In this document: piece by piece, positions 15,319 through 23,458 of the stretch
Position numbering within the stretch: the first letter of the stretch is position 1
Layout of the letters: the number at the start of each line of letters is the position of its first letter
Assembly (NCBI RefSeq): GCF_014197105.1
Contig: NZ_JACIEV010000014.1
Coordinates: 1 to 35,976, forward strand
Origin: Sphingomonas jinjuensis
GTDB taxonomy: Bacteria; Pseudomonadota; Alphaproteobacteria; Sphingomonadales; Sphingomonadaceae
Reading direction: 5' to 3'
Length of the DNA: 35,976 bases
Notes under the pieces: generated by a model
Seen by the model: only the letters and a program-made list of their open reading frames with translations
Database searches by the model: none
What the model was told of the DNA's origin: nothing
Made by a program: the position numbers and the translations under genes

Positions 15319-17430
15319 TCAATTGCCCGATGGTACGTCCGTGCGGACCATGATCACCGCGTCGAGCCCGGCGGCGCCCTGGCCTTTCGGATGGACCACC
15401 AATGGATTGATCTCGACCGCCTCGATGACCTCTCGATGGCGTGCGACGAAGCGCGACAGGCTCTCGATGGCGTCAGCGGCGGCATCGACGTCGGCCACGG
15501 CGCGCCCGCGCGCGCCAGCCAGCAATGGCCAGCCTCGCAGGCTGCGCAGGAGAGCTTCAGCTTCGGTCGACGTCAGCGGCGCCAGACCGATCGCGACATC
15601 GCGGAAGATTTCGGTGAATACACCGCCCAACCCGACGGTGACGATTGGACCAAATGACGGATCCACCCGGCCGCCGATGAGCAATTCCACGCCTGGCGCT
15701 GCCATCGGACTGGCTACGAACCCGCGCAAGGTGGCATCGGGTGCCGCACCGCTCACCACCTGGTGCATCCGCTGCGCCTCGCTTCGGATGGCCTCCTCGC
15801 CCAACAATCCTAGTCGGACGCCCCCGACATCCGATTTATGCGGCAGGTCGCGCGATCGAATTTTGAGGGCGATTGGCCCCGACAATGTCTGCGCCGCTGC
15901 AGCGATCGCCTCGGGCGTTTCTCCTTCGACAATCGGCGCCATCGTCACCCCGCCCTCGGCCAGCAACGTCGCCGCTTCGAACTCGTCGAACGGCCCCGAC
16001 GGTAGCGGATCAGGGCGGGGAAGGTCGGGCTGCGTCACCGCGTCGCGCGCCAACGCCTCGCCTAGTCGTCGCGACGCTCCAAGCGCGGCAACGGCGTGGC
16101 TCGGATCTTCAAAGACCAAAAGGCCTGCCGCATCGAAGCTGCGTCGCGTCTCCTCGGTAGCGTTCATCGCAATGGCGACCGTGCGGTCGGTATGATCCAC
16201 CAGCGCCGCCTCCAGCGCTTCGCGAAGCCCCGGTCCGATGATGGGGCTGTCCGGCCAATTCATGAAAAAACAGACCACCGCGTCATAGCCGCCATGGTTA
16301 AGCATTGCCGCTGCCGCATCGCGCATCAGCGTCGGATCGTTCATTGCCTGAGCCGTCGTGTCCACCGGATTGACTGCGGAGCCGAAGGGAATGCGCCGTT
16401 TCAAAGCCGCCTGCGCAGCCTGCGGCATGAACGGCAGCTCGAAACCAGCCGCGGAGGCGGCATCGGCCATCAACACGCCGGCGCCGCCAGAAACCGTCAG
16501 GATCCCAAGCCGATTGCCGCTTACCGGCGGCCGCCTGCATAGGGTGTAGAGAAGATCGACGAATTGTTGCGTTGTCTCGACCCGCTCAACGCCGGCGGCG
16601 CGAACCACGGCGTCGAACACGGCGTCGTCACCCGCCAAGCTCGCCGTGTGCGACGCCGCCGCTTGTCGCCCGGTGTCACTGCGCCCGACCTTGAGCATGA
16701 CGACCGGCTTGCCCGCCGCCCGAGCGGCCTCAACCGCCCTGAGAAACGCGCGCCCGTCGGCGATGCCCTCCGAATAACAGCCGATCACGGACACGGCAGG
16801 ATCGCCCGCCATGTGCAGGATGCAGTCAGCAACCGTGACATCAGCCTCGTTGCCAGTGGTAACGAAGCGCGCGATGCCGACACCGCGCCGCTGCATCAAC
16901 ATCGCGAGATGCGCGCCGTAGGCACCCGACTGCGATACGATGGCTAGCTTCCCCGCCGCCACCGGACCGTTTTCCAGCAGGCTGCTAAAGGTGGCGCAGA
17001 CCCCTCCTTCATTGCTGAATACGCCCAGGCTGTTTGGACCGAGGACGCGGATACCGCCGTCGCGCGCGGCAGCGATCATCTCGGCCTGAAGCGCATCCTC
17101 GCCCACTTCCGCAAAGCCCGAAGACAGCACCACCGCTGCTCGCACCCCCTGCCGGGCAGCGGCCGCGACCGCATCAGGAACGCCGGCCGCACCGATCGCG
17201 ATCACTGCCAGATCGGCCGGACCGGGCAAAGCGTCGAGCGACGGATAAGCGGTCAAACCCTGAACACGATCGCGCGACGGGTTGATCGGATAAAGCGGAC
17301 CCGCGAAGCCGTCCCGGATGCAGTAAGCAAGCGGCCGACCGCCAATCCGCCGCGCGTCGTCGGAAGCGCCGATGAAGGCGATCGACCGCGGCGCGAAAAA
17401 CGACGTCAACGACACGTCGGCCACCTTCAT
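15319..17430 (-). CDS. ADP-forming acyl-CoA ligase (acetate--CoA ligase family, CoA-binding plus ATP-grasp)
   Basis: A 703-residue fused NDP-forming acyl-CoA synthetase. It has an N-terminal CoA-binding Rossmann domain (RSIAFIGASDDARRIGG), succinyl-CoA-ligase-like middle domains with IVSQSGAYG and the phosphorylated His261 in ASHTASLAGDD, and a C-terminal ATP-grasp domain (ALKIRSRDLPHKSDVGGV, IVTVGLGGVFTEIFRDV, AVEINPLVV). It would activate an organic acid to its CoA ester with ATP, giving ADP and phosphate. No GNAT domain is present, so it is not a Pat-type acetyltransferase. I use the ATG at 17430; an in-frame GTG at 17448 is the alternative, and neither has an ideal ribosome site. It begins a leftward unit directly downstream of the tandem operator-like sites. 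Confidence 0.88.
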   Translation of the reverse strand: MKVADVSLTSFFAPRSIAFIGASDDARRIGGRPLAYCIRDGFAGPLYPINPSRDRVQGLTAYPSLDALPGPADLAVIAIGAAGVPDAVAAAARQGVRAAVVLSSGFAEVGEDALQAEMIAAARDGGIRVLGPNSLGVFSNEGGVCATFSSLLENGPVAAGKLAIVSQSGAYGAHLAMLMQRRGVGIARFVTTGNEADVTVADCILHMAGDPAVSVIGCYSEGIADGRAFLRAVEAARAAGKPVVMLKVGRSDTGRQAAASHTASLAGDDAVFDAVVRAAGVERVETTQQFVDLLYTLCRRPPVSGNRLGILTVSGGAGVLMADAASAAGFELPFMPQAAQAALKRRIPFGSAVNPVDTTAQAMNDPTLMRDAAAAMLNHGGYDAVVCFFMNWPDSPIIGPGLREALEAALVDHTDRTVAIAMNATEETRRSFDAAGLLVFEDPSHAVAALGASRRLGEALARDAVTQPDLPRPDPLPSGPFDEFEAATLLAEGGVTMAPIVEGETPEAIAAAAQTLSGPIALKIRSRDLPHKSDVGGVRLGLLGEEAIRSEAQRMHQVVSGAAPDATLRGFVASPMAAPGVELLIGGRVDPSFGPIVTVGLGGVFTEIFRDVAIGLAPLTSTEAEALLRSLRGWPLLAGARGRAVADVDAAADAIESLSRFVARHREVIEAVEINPLVVHPKGQGAAGLDAVIMVRTDVPSGN

Positions 17431-17491
17431 CCTCTCGTTAGCATCCACCCGTCTCAGCGGGAGCGATGCACAAGCCTTGGCACAGCATATT

Positions 17492-17526
17492 TTCTATATC
17501 AAGAAGAGTATTCTCTATCGAGATAG
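17492..17526. promoter_or_regulatory. Tandem operator-like sites upstream of the ADP-forming ligase
   Basis: TTCTATATCAAGAA (17492-17505) is the reverse complement of TTCTTGATATAGAA and matches every fixed base of the core TTCTTGATAnAGAA. A degenerate second copy, TTCTCTATCGAGAT (17511-17524), starts 19 bp further on, about two helical turns. It contains its own inverted repeat, CTATC-GA-GATAG (17515-17526). The pair sits in the 103 bp between the aldehyde dehydrogenase stop and the ligase start, so this gap holds a regulated promoter and is not just a spacer within one operon. Confidence 0.6.
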
Positions 17527-17533
17527 ATTTTGG

Positions 17534-18997
17534 CTAAGCCAATTCGAGCCAGATCGCTTTGGTCTTGGTGTATTTTTCATAGCCGGCACGCCCCATGTCC
17601 TTGCCGAGGCCGGAGCGCTTGTAGCCGCCGAACGGCGCGGTGAAATCGGTCCGCCGCCCCCAATCGTTGATCCACACTGTGCCGCTTTCGATCGCCTGAG
17701 CAGCGCGGAAAGCCTTGTTGATATCGGCGGTATGGACCGAGGCCGTCAGGCCGTAGTCGGGATGATCGGCAAGCGCGACGCCCTCGTCGACGTCGTCGAA
17801 TTCCTGGACGGCCAAGACAGGCCCAAAGATTTCCTCTCGATAGGCACGGTTCTCGGTCGTGACCCCGCGCAGGATCGTCGGCGTGAAGAACCCCGACGCT
17901 TCACGATCGACGCGCTTGGCTCCACACACGGCCTGGGCTCCGTCGGCGATCGCATCGCGGACGATGCCGTCGATACGATCAAGCTGGCTGTCGTTGATGA
18001 TAGGCGGCACCGTCGTCCCATCGGCCCAGGTCTCGCCTGCTTGCCCGCCGGCCATGTGGCCCTTGACCTTGTCGAGGAAGCTATCCGCGATCGACCGCTC
18101 GATTACGAGGCGCGACCCCGCGAAGCAGACTTGGCCGGCGTTATAGGTGATGCCCCGCGCCACCATCGCGGCCAGCCGCTCTAGATCCGGAGCATCGGCG
18201 AATACCAGCTGAGGCCCCTTCCCCCCCAGTTCCAGGCTGACCGGCTTCAGCCCAGAGAGCGCGGCATCGGCCATGATGCGCGCGCCCGTCGCGCTCGATC
18301 CGGTGAAGGTGACATAGTCGACGCCAGGATGCTTGACCAAGGTCGCGCCCACGGCGCCGTCGCCATGCACAACGTTGAAAAGCCCCGCGGGCAGGCCTGC
18401 CTCGACCGCCAGCTCCGCGATGCGCGCAGTGGCGAACGGCGTCAATTCGGACGGCTTCAGCACCACCGCGTTGCCAGCCGCCAATGCCGGCGCGAATTTC
18501 CAGGCCGCGAGGATGATCGGGAAGTTCCACGGGGCGATCGCAGCCACCACGCCATGCGGCTCGTGGACGGTGAACGACAGGCTGTCCTTCGTTGTTGGCG
18601 TCACGCTACCGTCGATCTTGTCGGCAAATTCGCCGAAGTACCGCAGGACGCCGGACACGACCTTCGCATCTCTGGCCATGACCTCGGGATAGACGCGCGC
18701 CGAGACGAGCGATTCCAAGCGCGCGATCTCCTCCGCGTGCGCCTCGACGAGGTCGGCCCAGCGATAGAGCAGCGCCGCCCGTTCGCGCGGTGCAGTCGTA
18801 CCCCAACCGCTGTCACGCCAGACGCGCCTCGCCGTCGTCACCGCCTCATCGACCTGATCGGGCGAGGCCCAGCTGATCTCCCTGACGATGCGGCGATCGG
18901 ACGGGCTCGGCACCTCGCGTCGCTCGGCACCAGGCACGCGGCGGCCGCCGATGATCTGATCGGCCACCACATCGACGGACCGCGGATCGAAATACAT
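17534..18997 (-). CDS. Aldehyde dehydrogenase 1 (NAD(P)-dependent, ALDH superfamily)
   Basis: A 487-residue aldehyde dehydrogenase that would oxidise an aldehyde to a carboxylic acid. General base Glu256 is in LELGGKGPQ and nucleophile Cys291 is in NAGQVCFAGS; the 35-residue distance is normal. The cofactor segment is APWNFPIILAAWKFAPALAAG and the C-terminal signature is FGGYKRSGLGKDMG. The start ATG at 18997 has GAGGAG 7 bases upstream, so a longer version from 19012 is unlikely. It follows the AMP-forming ligase gene after 11 bp and closes the five-gene leftward unit. It is of the AldA/PuuC general type, which does not settle the substrate. Confidence 0.92.
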   Translation of the reverse strand: MYFDPRSVDVVADQIIGGRRVPGAERREVPSPSDRRIVREISWASPDQVDEAVTTARRVWRDSGWGTTAPRERAALLYRWADLVEAHAEEIARLESLVSARVYPEVMARDAKVVSGVLRYFGEFADKIDGSVTPTTKDSLSFTVHEPHGVVAAIAPWNFPIILAAWKFAPALAAGNAVVLKPSELTPFATARIAELAVEAGLPAGLFNVVHGDGAVGATLVKHPGVDYVTFTGSSATGARIMADAALSGLKPVSLELGGKGPQLVFADAPDLERLAAMVARGITYNAGQVCFAGSRLVIERSIADSFLDKVKGHMAGGQAGETWADGTTVPPIINDSQLDRIDGIVRDAIADGAQAVCGAKRVDREASGFFTPTILRGVTTENRAYREEIFGPVLAVQEFDDVDEGVALADHPDYGLTASVHTADINKAFRAAQAIESGTVWINDWGRRTDFTAPFGGYKRSGLGKDMGRAGYEKYTKTKAIWLELA

Positions 18998-19008
18998 GAT
19001 TCTGCTCC

Positions 19009-20526
19009 TCAACCGAGGCGGGGAAAACGGTCGCGCGCGTCGGCGTAGTCAGCCTTCATCCGCCGCTTATCGAACTTGCCATTGGTGAGCCGAGCCAGCG
19101 GATCCCGGGAAGCGACGACGTATCGCGGCAATTTGAACCCGGCGAGCCGCTGACGGCACGCTTCGAATACGGCCTGCGGATCGATCGGGTCGGCGGCATG
19201 CACGCATGCGAACGGCACTTCGCCAAACTTGTCGTCGGGCACCGAGAAGACGCTGACTTCGACGACCCCATCGAACGCCGCGATCACCCCCTCGATCTCG
19301 CTCGGCGAGATGTTGAAGCCACCCGACTTGATCATCTCCTTCGAGCGATCGAGAAAGGTGAAGTAGCCCTCCGCGTCGATCACGCCGATGTCGCCGGAAT
19401 GCATCCAGCCATCGATCACCGCTTCGGCCGTCGCATCAGAATTTCGCCAATAGCCGACCATCTGGCCCGGTCCGCGCATCAGCACGGCACCAGCCTCGCC
19501 GGCCGCACATTCAGTGCCATCGTCGCGCACGCACCGGACCCGCGTGTAGGGCATGCCGCGCCCACAGCTTTCAGGTCGCGCCAGCGCCTCGTCCGCCGTG
19601 GCGATGATCGCACCACCGCCCATTTCGCTCATGCCGTACAGGTTGCGGACGATGACGCCACGCGCGCGCCATGCCGCCAGCGTTTCCTCATGCGACCGGG
19701 CGCCGCCGACCCGCGCGAAGGCCAGCGCCGAAAGGTCGGCGTCTGCGAAGGCGGGCAGTCGTGCGATCTGCTCGTAGATCATCGGCACGCCGATGAAAAA
19801 GCTGATCCGCTCATCGACCAATGTGCGAAGCGTCCGCTCCGCGTCGTATTTGGAGGTGAAATGGAAAGTGCCGCCGATCGTAGTGGCGAACAGATAACCC
19901 CAGGCGGTCCCAGGCCCCGCCTGAAGCCCGAACGGCATCAGCGATTGTGTCGCGGGCCCGAGTTCGGGCGCGAACAGGCACATCTCGGCGAATTTGGCGA
20001 GGTGCCGATCATGGGCCAGCATCACACCCTTCGGCTGCGCCGTCGTCCCGCTGGTGAAGATCACGATGGCAATCGCGCTGCTCGGCTGCTCGACCGCCCG
20101 CCAGTCGGCCGAGGCACCAGCGCGGAACGGTTCCAGAGCGTCGAGGCGAATGACCGGCACACTCGGCACGCACCCGGCGATCGTCGCCGCTCGCTCGGCA
20201 TCTGCCAGCACCAATCGCGGCTCGCTGGTCTCCAGCAGATAGGTAATTTCAGGCGCGGTGTAGCGCTCGTTGACGGGAACAAGCACGCCGCCCGCCTTCA
20301 GTATCGCGAAAGCCCCGACGATCCAGGCAATCGAATTCGCGCCACAGATCGCCACGGTGTCGCCCGCAACCACGCCGCTCGCCTGAAGCCGGGCGGCGAC
20401 ACCATCGCTCCAACGCCCAAGCTCCTCGTAGGTCAGGCTCTCGGCACCATCGAGCACGACGGCGCGCTTGGTCGGCGTCTGGCGCCGCCAATATTCGAGC
20501 CCTTCATGAAGGAGTCCGGTGAACAT
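19009..20526 (-). CDS. AMP-forming acyl-CoA synthetase (ANL superfamily)
   Basis: A 505-residue adenylate-forming ligase that activates a carboxylic acid via an acyl-AMP and then forms the CoA thioester. Motifs in order are the phosphate loop IFTSGTTAQPKGVML, the A5-like YGMSEMGGG, MHSGDIGVIDAEGYF, the hinge region DRSKEMIKSGGFNISPSEIE, and the C-terminal lysine segment NGKFDKRRMK. The length is normal for medium-chain, carnitine- or steroid-type CoA ligases. Its ATG overlaps the Rieske oxygenase stop codon (TGATG), indicating translational coupling. The window also encodes an ADP-forming ligase and a CoA-transferase, so several acids may be activated by different enzymes. The substrate is unknown. 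Confidence 0.92.
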   Translation of the reverse strand: MFTGLLHEGLEYWRRQTPTKRAVVLDGAESLTYEELGRWSDGVAARLQASGVVAGDTVAICGANSIAWIVGAFAILKAGGVLVPVNERYTAPEITYLLETSEPRLVLADAERAATIAGCVPSVPVIRLDALEPFRAGASADWRAVEQPSSAIAIVIFTSGTTAQPKGVMLAHDRHLAKFAEMCLFAPELGPATQSLMPFGLQAGPGTAWGYLFATTIGGTFHFTSKYDAERTLRTLVDERISFFIGVPMIYEQIARLPAFADADLSALAFARVGGARSHEETLAAWRARGVIVRNLYGMSEMGGGAIIATADEALARPESCGRGMPYTRVRCVRDDGTECAAGEAGAVLMRGPGQMVGYWRNSDATAEAVIDGWMHSGDIGVIDAEGYFTFLDRSKEMIKSGGFNISPSEIEGVIAAFDGVVEVSVFSVPDDKFGEVPFACVHAADPIDPQAVFEACRQRLAGFKLPRYVVASRDPLARLTNGKFDKRRMKADYADARDRFPRLG

Positions 20527-21758
20527 CAGCTGTGCTCGACAACCGGATCGTTGGTCAGAAAGTGACCCTCAAGTTGGTCGTAATAGGTCGGTATGGTATT
20601 TTCCATCCCACCGTAAGTAACCGTCTTGAGCCCACCTGACGCCAAGCCCTCATGCGTGATGCGCGCTGCACGGAAATCCTCGTTCCCGAACACCTTCAGG
20701 ATCAGGTCGTAGGATCGCGCCGCGATGCTTTCCGCCTTCTCGCTGTCCGGCTTGTTCGGCAGCAACATGTAATAGTCGACCAGCGTCCGATCCGCTGCGC
20801 GCGGCATCAAGATCATCAGGCTGATGTAATAGGGCGAGGTCACCATGACGCCATTAGGGAAAATCTGATAGGCATGCGTCACCGTCTTGTGGATATTCTC
20901 ACCCGGAATATCGACGTCCGACGGCTTGAACTGCACCTTACCCGCCACCTTGCGCTGGTGGGGCCCCAGCTTCGTGCAGATGCTGGCCATGTCGGTAAAC
21001 AGGTCACCGATCGTCGACGCGTGCAAACGCGTGACGTGATAGCTTTCCATGAACGGCTCGAGCACGAGCTTCCAGTTTGCGGCCAGATCGAAGCGCTGGT
21101 GACCATAAACATGCGCGGTCGGCACGCCGAGGTGCGCCATGTCATCGGCGAAACCATCGTCTAACCCGGACCAGTCCGGATCGACGTCGGGATCCAGGAT
21201 GGCCCAGATCACTCCCGCCTGCTCGCGCGCCGGCAGTTGCGGCAGGGCATATTGGGTCTTGTCAAAGTCCTTGAAGACTTCCGGCCGGGCTGCCGCCAAC
21301 AGACGCCCATCAAGTCCGTACGTCCAGCTGTGATAAGGGCAGGTCAACCGCGCCGCCTTGTGGACTGCACAGTCCTCAATTAACTTCGATCCTTTGTGCT
21401 GGCAGGCATTGTAGAAGACGCGGACGATACCGTCCTTGGCGCGCGCCACGAGCAGCGACAGGCCATAGCCATCGTGCGCCACGACATTGCCCGGCTCCGG
21501 GACCAGCGCCGCCGGTATCAAGGGCACCGGCAGTCGCCGGAAGACCGAGCGCTGCTCGAGGTCGAAGCGCGCCGGATCCAGGAAGATCGAGGCGGGGCGC
21601 GTCTTCTTGATGACCGGATCGAGCCAATCTGCGATCGGGGTCGGCAGCTGACCGCCGTCGTGGGCGGGAATCCGACGGATCGCTTCTTGCTGGCTGGCGC
21701 TCAGCGTGTCGATGGTCGGCTTCAAGGGCGCGGCGGGGGCGGAAGTGGTAACGTTCAT
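20526..21758 (-). CDS. Rieske non-heme iron oxygenase, alpha subunit
   Basis: A 410-residue oxygenase component of the ring-hydroxylating type. The Rieske [2Fe-2S] ligands are Cys119-x-His121 and Cys140-x2-His143 (CQH and CPYH), with 18 residues between, slightly longer than usual. The catalytic iron site has His241 and His246 in MESYHVTRLH, and the acidic ligand probably lies in GNEDFRAARITHEG. No small beta subunit is encoded nearby, so it resembles alpha-only oxygenases that hydroxylate or demethylate single positions. It needs a reductase system; the only ferredoxin and reductase in the window are in the opposite operon. It starts 2 bp after the Ltp-type gene. The substrate cannot be read from the sequence. 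Confidence 0.92.
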   Translation of the reverse strand: MNVTTSAPAAPLKPTIDTLSASQQEAIRRIPAHDGGQLPTPIADWLDPVIKKTRPASIFLDPARFDLEQRSVFRRLPVPLIPAALVPEPGNVVAHDGYGLSLLVARAKDGIVRVFYNACQHKGSKLIEDCAVHKAARLTCPYHSWTYGLDGRLLAAARPEVFKDFDKTQYALPQLPAREQAGVIWAILDPDVDPDWSGLDDGFADDMAHLGVPTAHVYGHQRFDLAANWKLVLEPFMESYHVTRLHASTIGDLFTDMASICTKLGPHQRKVAGKVQFKPSDVDIPGENIHKTVTHAYQIFPNGVMVTSPYYISLMILMPRAADRTLVDYYMLLPNKPDSEKAESIAARSYDLILKVFGNEDFRAARITHEGLASGGLKTVTYGGMENTIPTYYDQLEGHFLTNDPVVEHS

Positions 21759-21760
21759 GT

Positions 21761-22918
21761 CTAAAGCGTCTCGTCGGAACCGAGCAGGGCGGTGCTCGTG
21801 AGCGAGTCTCCGGGTCCGCCGGTCATCAGCGATAGCCGTGCACCAGGGACTTGGTTGGTCGATGTACCGCGGATCTGCCGCACGGCTTCCGGAAGCAGCC
21901 CCATGCCGTGAATGAAGCCGTCGGCAATATTGCCGCCCGAGGTGTTGATCGGCAGCTTGCCGGCGGGAGCGATGAGGTTGTCGAACGTCAACACGTCACC
22001 AGCGCTCTCGCGCGTGCAGAAGCCGTGGTCGATCAACGCCATCGCCGCCATGGGCGTGAAATTCTCATAGACTTGCGCGACGTCGACGTCGCTTGGGCCA
22101 TAACCGGATTCACGCCACAGGCGATCGGCCAGGCCAATCATCCCGACGGACGTGTAGGGCTCGTGATTGTCCTCTCGCGAACCCTGACTGGCGCCCGCGC
22201 CCATTGGCGCTGACAGCAGATAAGCAGGCTTCTGACGCAAATCGCGAGCTCGCTCGGCCGACACCAGAACTACCGCTGCTGCAGCATCGCTTTCCCGCGA
22301 ACAGTCGTAAAGATGGAGCGGCTCTCCAATCCACCGCGATGCGGCATACGCTTCCAGCGTAAGCATGTGGCCGTGGCCCATCGCGCCGGGATTGTTCTGC
22401 GCGTGGAAATAGCCAGCGCGTGCGATGGCCTCGAAGCATTCCTGCGGTACGCCCTCGTGGATGAGTCGCATCGCACGCTGGGCGGAGCGAGCCAGGATAA
22501 AATCGACACCGTTGACCAGAAACTGCGCGGGTGTTTCGTCCTGCGTGACCGCTACCTGAAGCCGCTGGTTGCTTCCTTCGGCCATGGCCCGATGGACGAC
22601 GACGATTTCCGCTTGTCCGGAAACGATGGCCGCGGCGGCAATCGTAAGCGCGCCAGGAATGCCGCCGCCATGCGTCCAGGCGAGAGCGGCAAATCTGAGG
22701 TCGCGCAGACCGAGCGCCGGGAGCATCTGCTGACCCGTATTACGCTCCGATCCGTAGGAAACGAAGCCGTCGATATCCCGCGGATCGATCCCTGCATCCT
22801 CGCAGGCGGCGACGATCGCGCGGAGTGCCAGCTTCTGTTCGGGATCGGGTGCGGTGCCACGCTTGTAATAGGGCGTTTGCCCGATACCGACGATGGCGGT
22901 CTTGCCACGCAAGCTCAT
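21761..22918 (-). CDS. SCP-x/Ltp-type thiolase-fold protein, likely aldolase partner of DUF35
   Basis: A 385-residue thiolase-fold protein of the lipid-transfer/SCP-x group (TAIVGIGQTPYYKRGTAPDP, VYENFTPMAAMALIDHG, AVRQIRGTSTNQVPGA). The nucleophilic Cys of true thiolases is absent; the region reads AWTHGGGIPGAL. In steroid degraders, Ltp2 proteins of this kind pair with a DUF35 protein and cleave beta-hydroxyacyl-CoA side chains by retro-aldol reaction. Tyr284 (VYENFTP) corresponds to one Ltp2 active-site Tyr. At the second position, usually Tyr in a GYxHG-like segment, this protein has Phe335 (GFIHG); I recall that motif from memory. Its start overlaps the DUF35 stop codon (ATGA), as expected for a complex. 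Confidence 0.87.
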   Translation of the reverse strand: MSLRGKTAIVGIGQTPYYKRGTAPDPEQKLALRAIVAACEDAGIDPRDIDGFVSYGSERNTGQQMLPALGLRDLRFAALAWTHGGGIPGALTIAAAAIVSGQAEIVVVHRAMAEGSNQRLQVAVTQDETPAQFLVNGVDFILARSAQRAMRLIHEGVPQECFEAIARAGYFHAQNNPGAMGHGHMLTLEAYAASRWIGEPLHLYDCSRESDAAAAVVLVSAERARDLRQKPAYLLSAPMGAGASQGSREDNHEPYTSVGMIGLADRLWRESGYGPSDVDVAQVYENFTPMAAMALIDHGFCTRESAGDVLTFDNLIAPAGKLPINTSGGNIADGFIHGMGLLPEAVRQIRGTSTNQVPGARLSLMTGGPGDSLTSTALLGSDETL

Positions 22919-23340
22919 CGCACGATTTCCCAGCCAAGCGTCGCATAACCCTTGGTTTTCGGCGAAGGGGGCAAAAACACGCCGCGGATCGGGACGCCGA
23001 TTGCCAATCCATCTTCGCTGCCATGCAACGCACCCACGACCCGCTTGCCGCCTGCAGCCGGGATTTCCGCGAGCAGCGTCACGTAAGGGACGTCTTCAAT
23101 CCGCTCGCGAACCAGCACCGGCGCCTGATGCATACGCGTCCAAGTATAGAGCGTCCCTATCGGATCTAGCGGCACCCACTCCATGTCCCACGAGCCGCAA
23201 TCGCCGCACCGGTAATGCGCCGGCCACATCCAGGCGCCGCAGCCGGCACACCGCGGCAGCTGGAATACTCCTCGCTCCAGCGCATCCCAATAGGGACCGT
23301 CGGCACCGATGCCGCCTCGGATTCGCGGTGTTTGGCTCAA
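22915..23340 (-). CDS. DUF35 Zn-ribbon/OB-fold protein, partner of the Ltp-type protein
   Basis: A 141-residue protein with a rubredoxin-like zinc ribbon (CAGC and CGDC, 12 residues apart) followed by an OB-fold domain (LYTWTRMHQAP, VPYVTLLAEI, IPIRGVFLPP-like end). I chose the TTG at 23340 as start: AAAGGAG lies 6 bases upstream and the protein then begins SQTPRIRGG. A longer frame from an ATG at 23403 would run through the promoter and the operator-like palindrome. In steroid-degrading bacteria a DUF35 domain is the required partner of Ltp2 aldolase and shapes the acyl-CoA channel. It heads the leftward five-gene unit and diverges from GMC gene 2. Confidence 0.88.
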   Translation of the reverse strand: MSQTPRIRGGIGADGPYWDALERGVFQLPRCAGCGAWMWPAHYRCGDCGSWDMEWVPLDPIGTLYTWTRMHQAPVLVRERIEDVPYVTLLAEIPAAGGKRVVGALHGSEDGLAIGVPIRGVFLPPSPKTKGYATLGWEIVR

Positions 23341-23382
23341 CGGCCTCTCCTTTGATGCCGGTGTGCCGAGGACCAGCCCGCC

Positions 23383-23388
23383 TGTCAA
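23383..23388 (-). promoter_or_regulatory. Candidate -35 box of the leftward DUF35/Ltp unit
   Basis: A perfect TTGACA on the minus strand lies 43 bases before the TTG start codon of the DUF35 gene. The matching -10 region is poorly conserved (CACACC at 17 bp). The operator-like palindrome begins 13 bp upstream of this box, a position from which an activator could touch RNA polymerase. Confidence 0.35.
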
Positions 23389-23400
23389 CATAGAGAAAAG

Positions 23401-23418
23401 CATTCTTGATACAGAATG
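23401..23418. promoter_or_regulatory. Perfect operator palindrome CATTCT-N6-AGAATG between divergent operons
   Basis: CATTCTTGATACAGAATG has two fully complementary 6-base arms around TGATAC. It stands in the 118-bp gap between the two largest divergent units of the cluster. On the plus strand its TTGATA (23406-23411) could serve as -35 with TAGCGT (23429-23434) as -10 at 17 bp, so a bound protein would cover that promoter. The same core occurs at 9133-9150 and 17492-17505. The likely binder is the IclR regulator encoded in the rightward operon; this assignment is inference. Confidence 0.7.
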
Positions 23419-23458
23419 AAAATTCGCCTAGCGTCGGTCATAACAAGCGGAGAGGCGC

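Noticed and set aside
19198..20565. Plus-strand open frame of 455 codons opposite the AMP-forming ligase
   Set aside because: Antisense shadow; the minus-strand frame holds all ligase motifs.
23341..23403. Longer DUF35 protein starting at an ATG at 23403
   Set aside because: The extension runs through the -35 box and the palindrome; the TTG at 23340 has AAAGGAG at good spacing.
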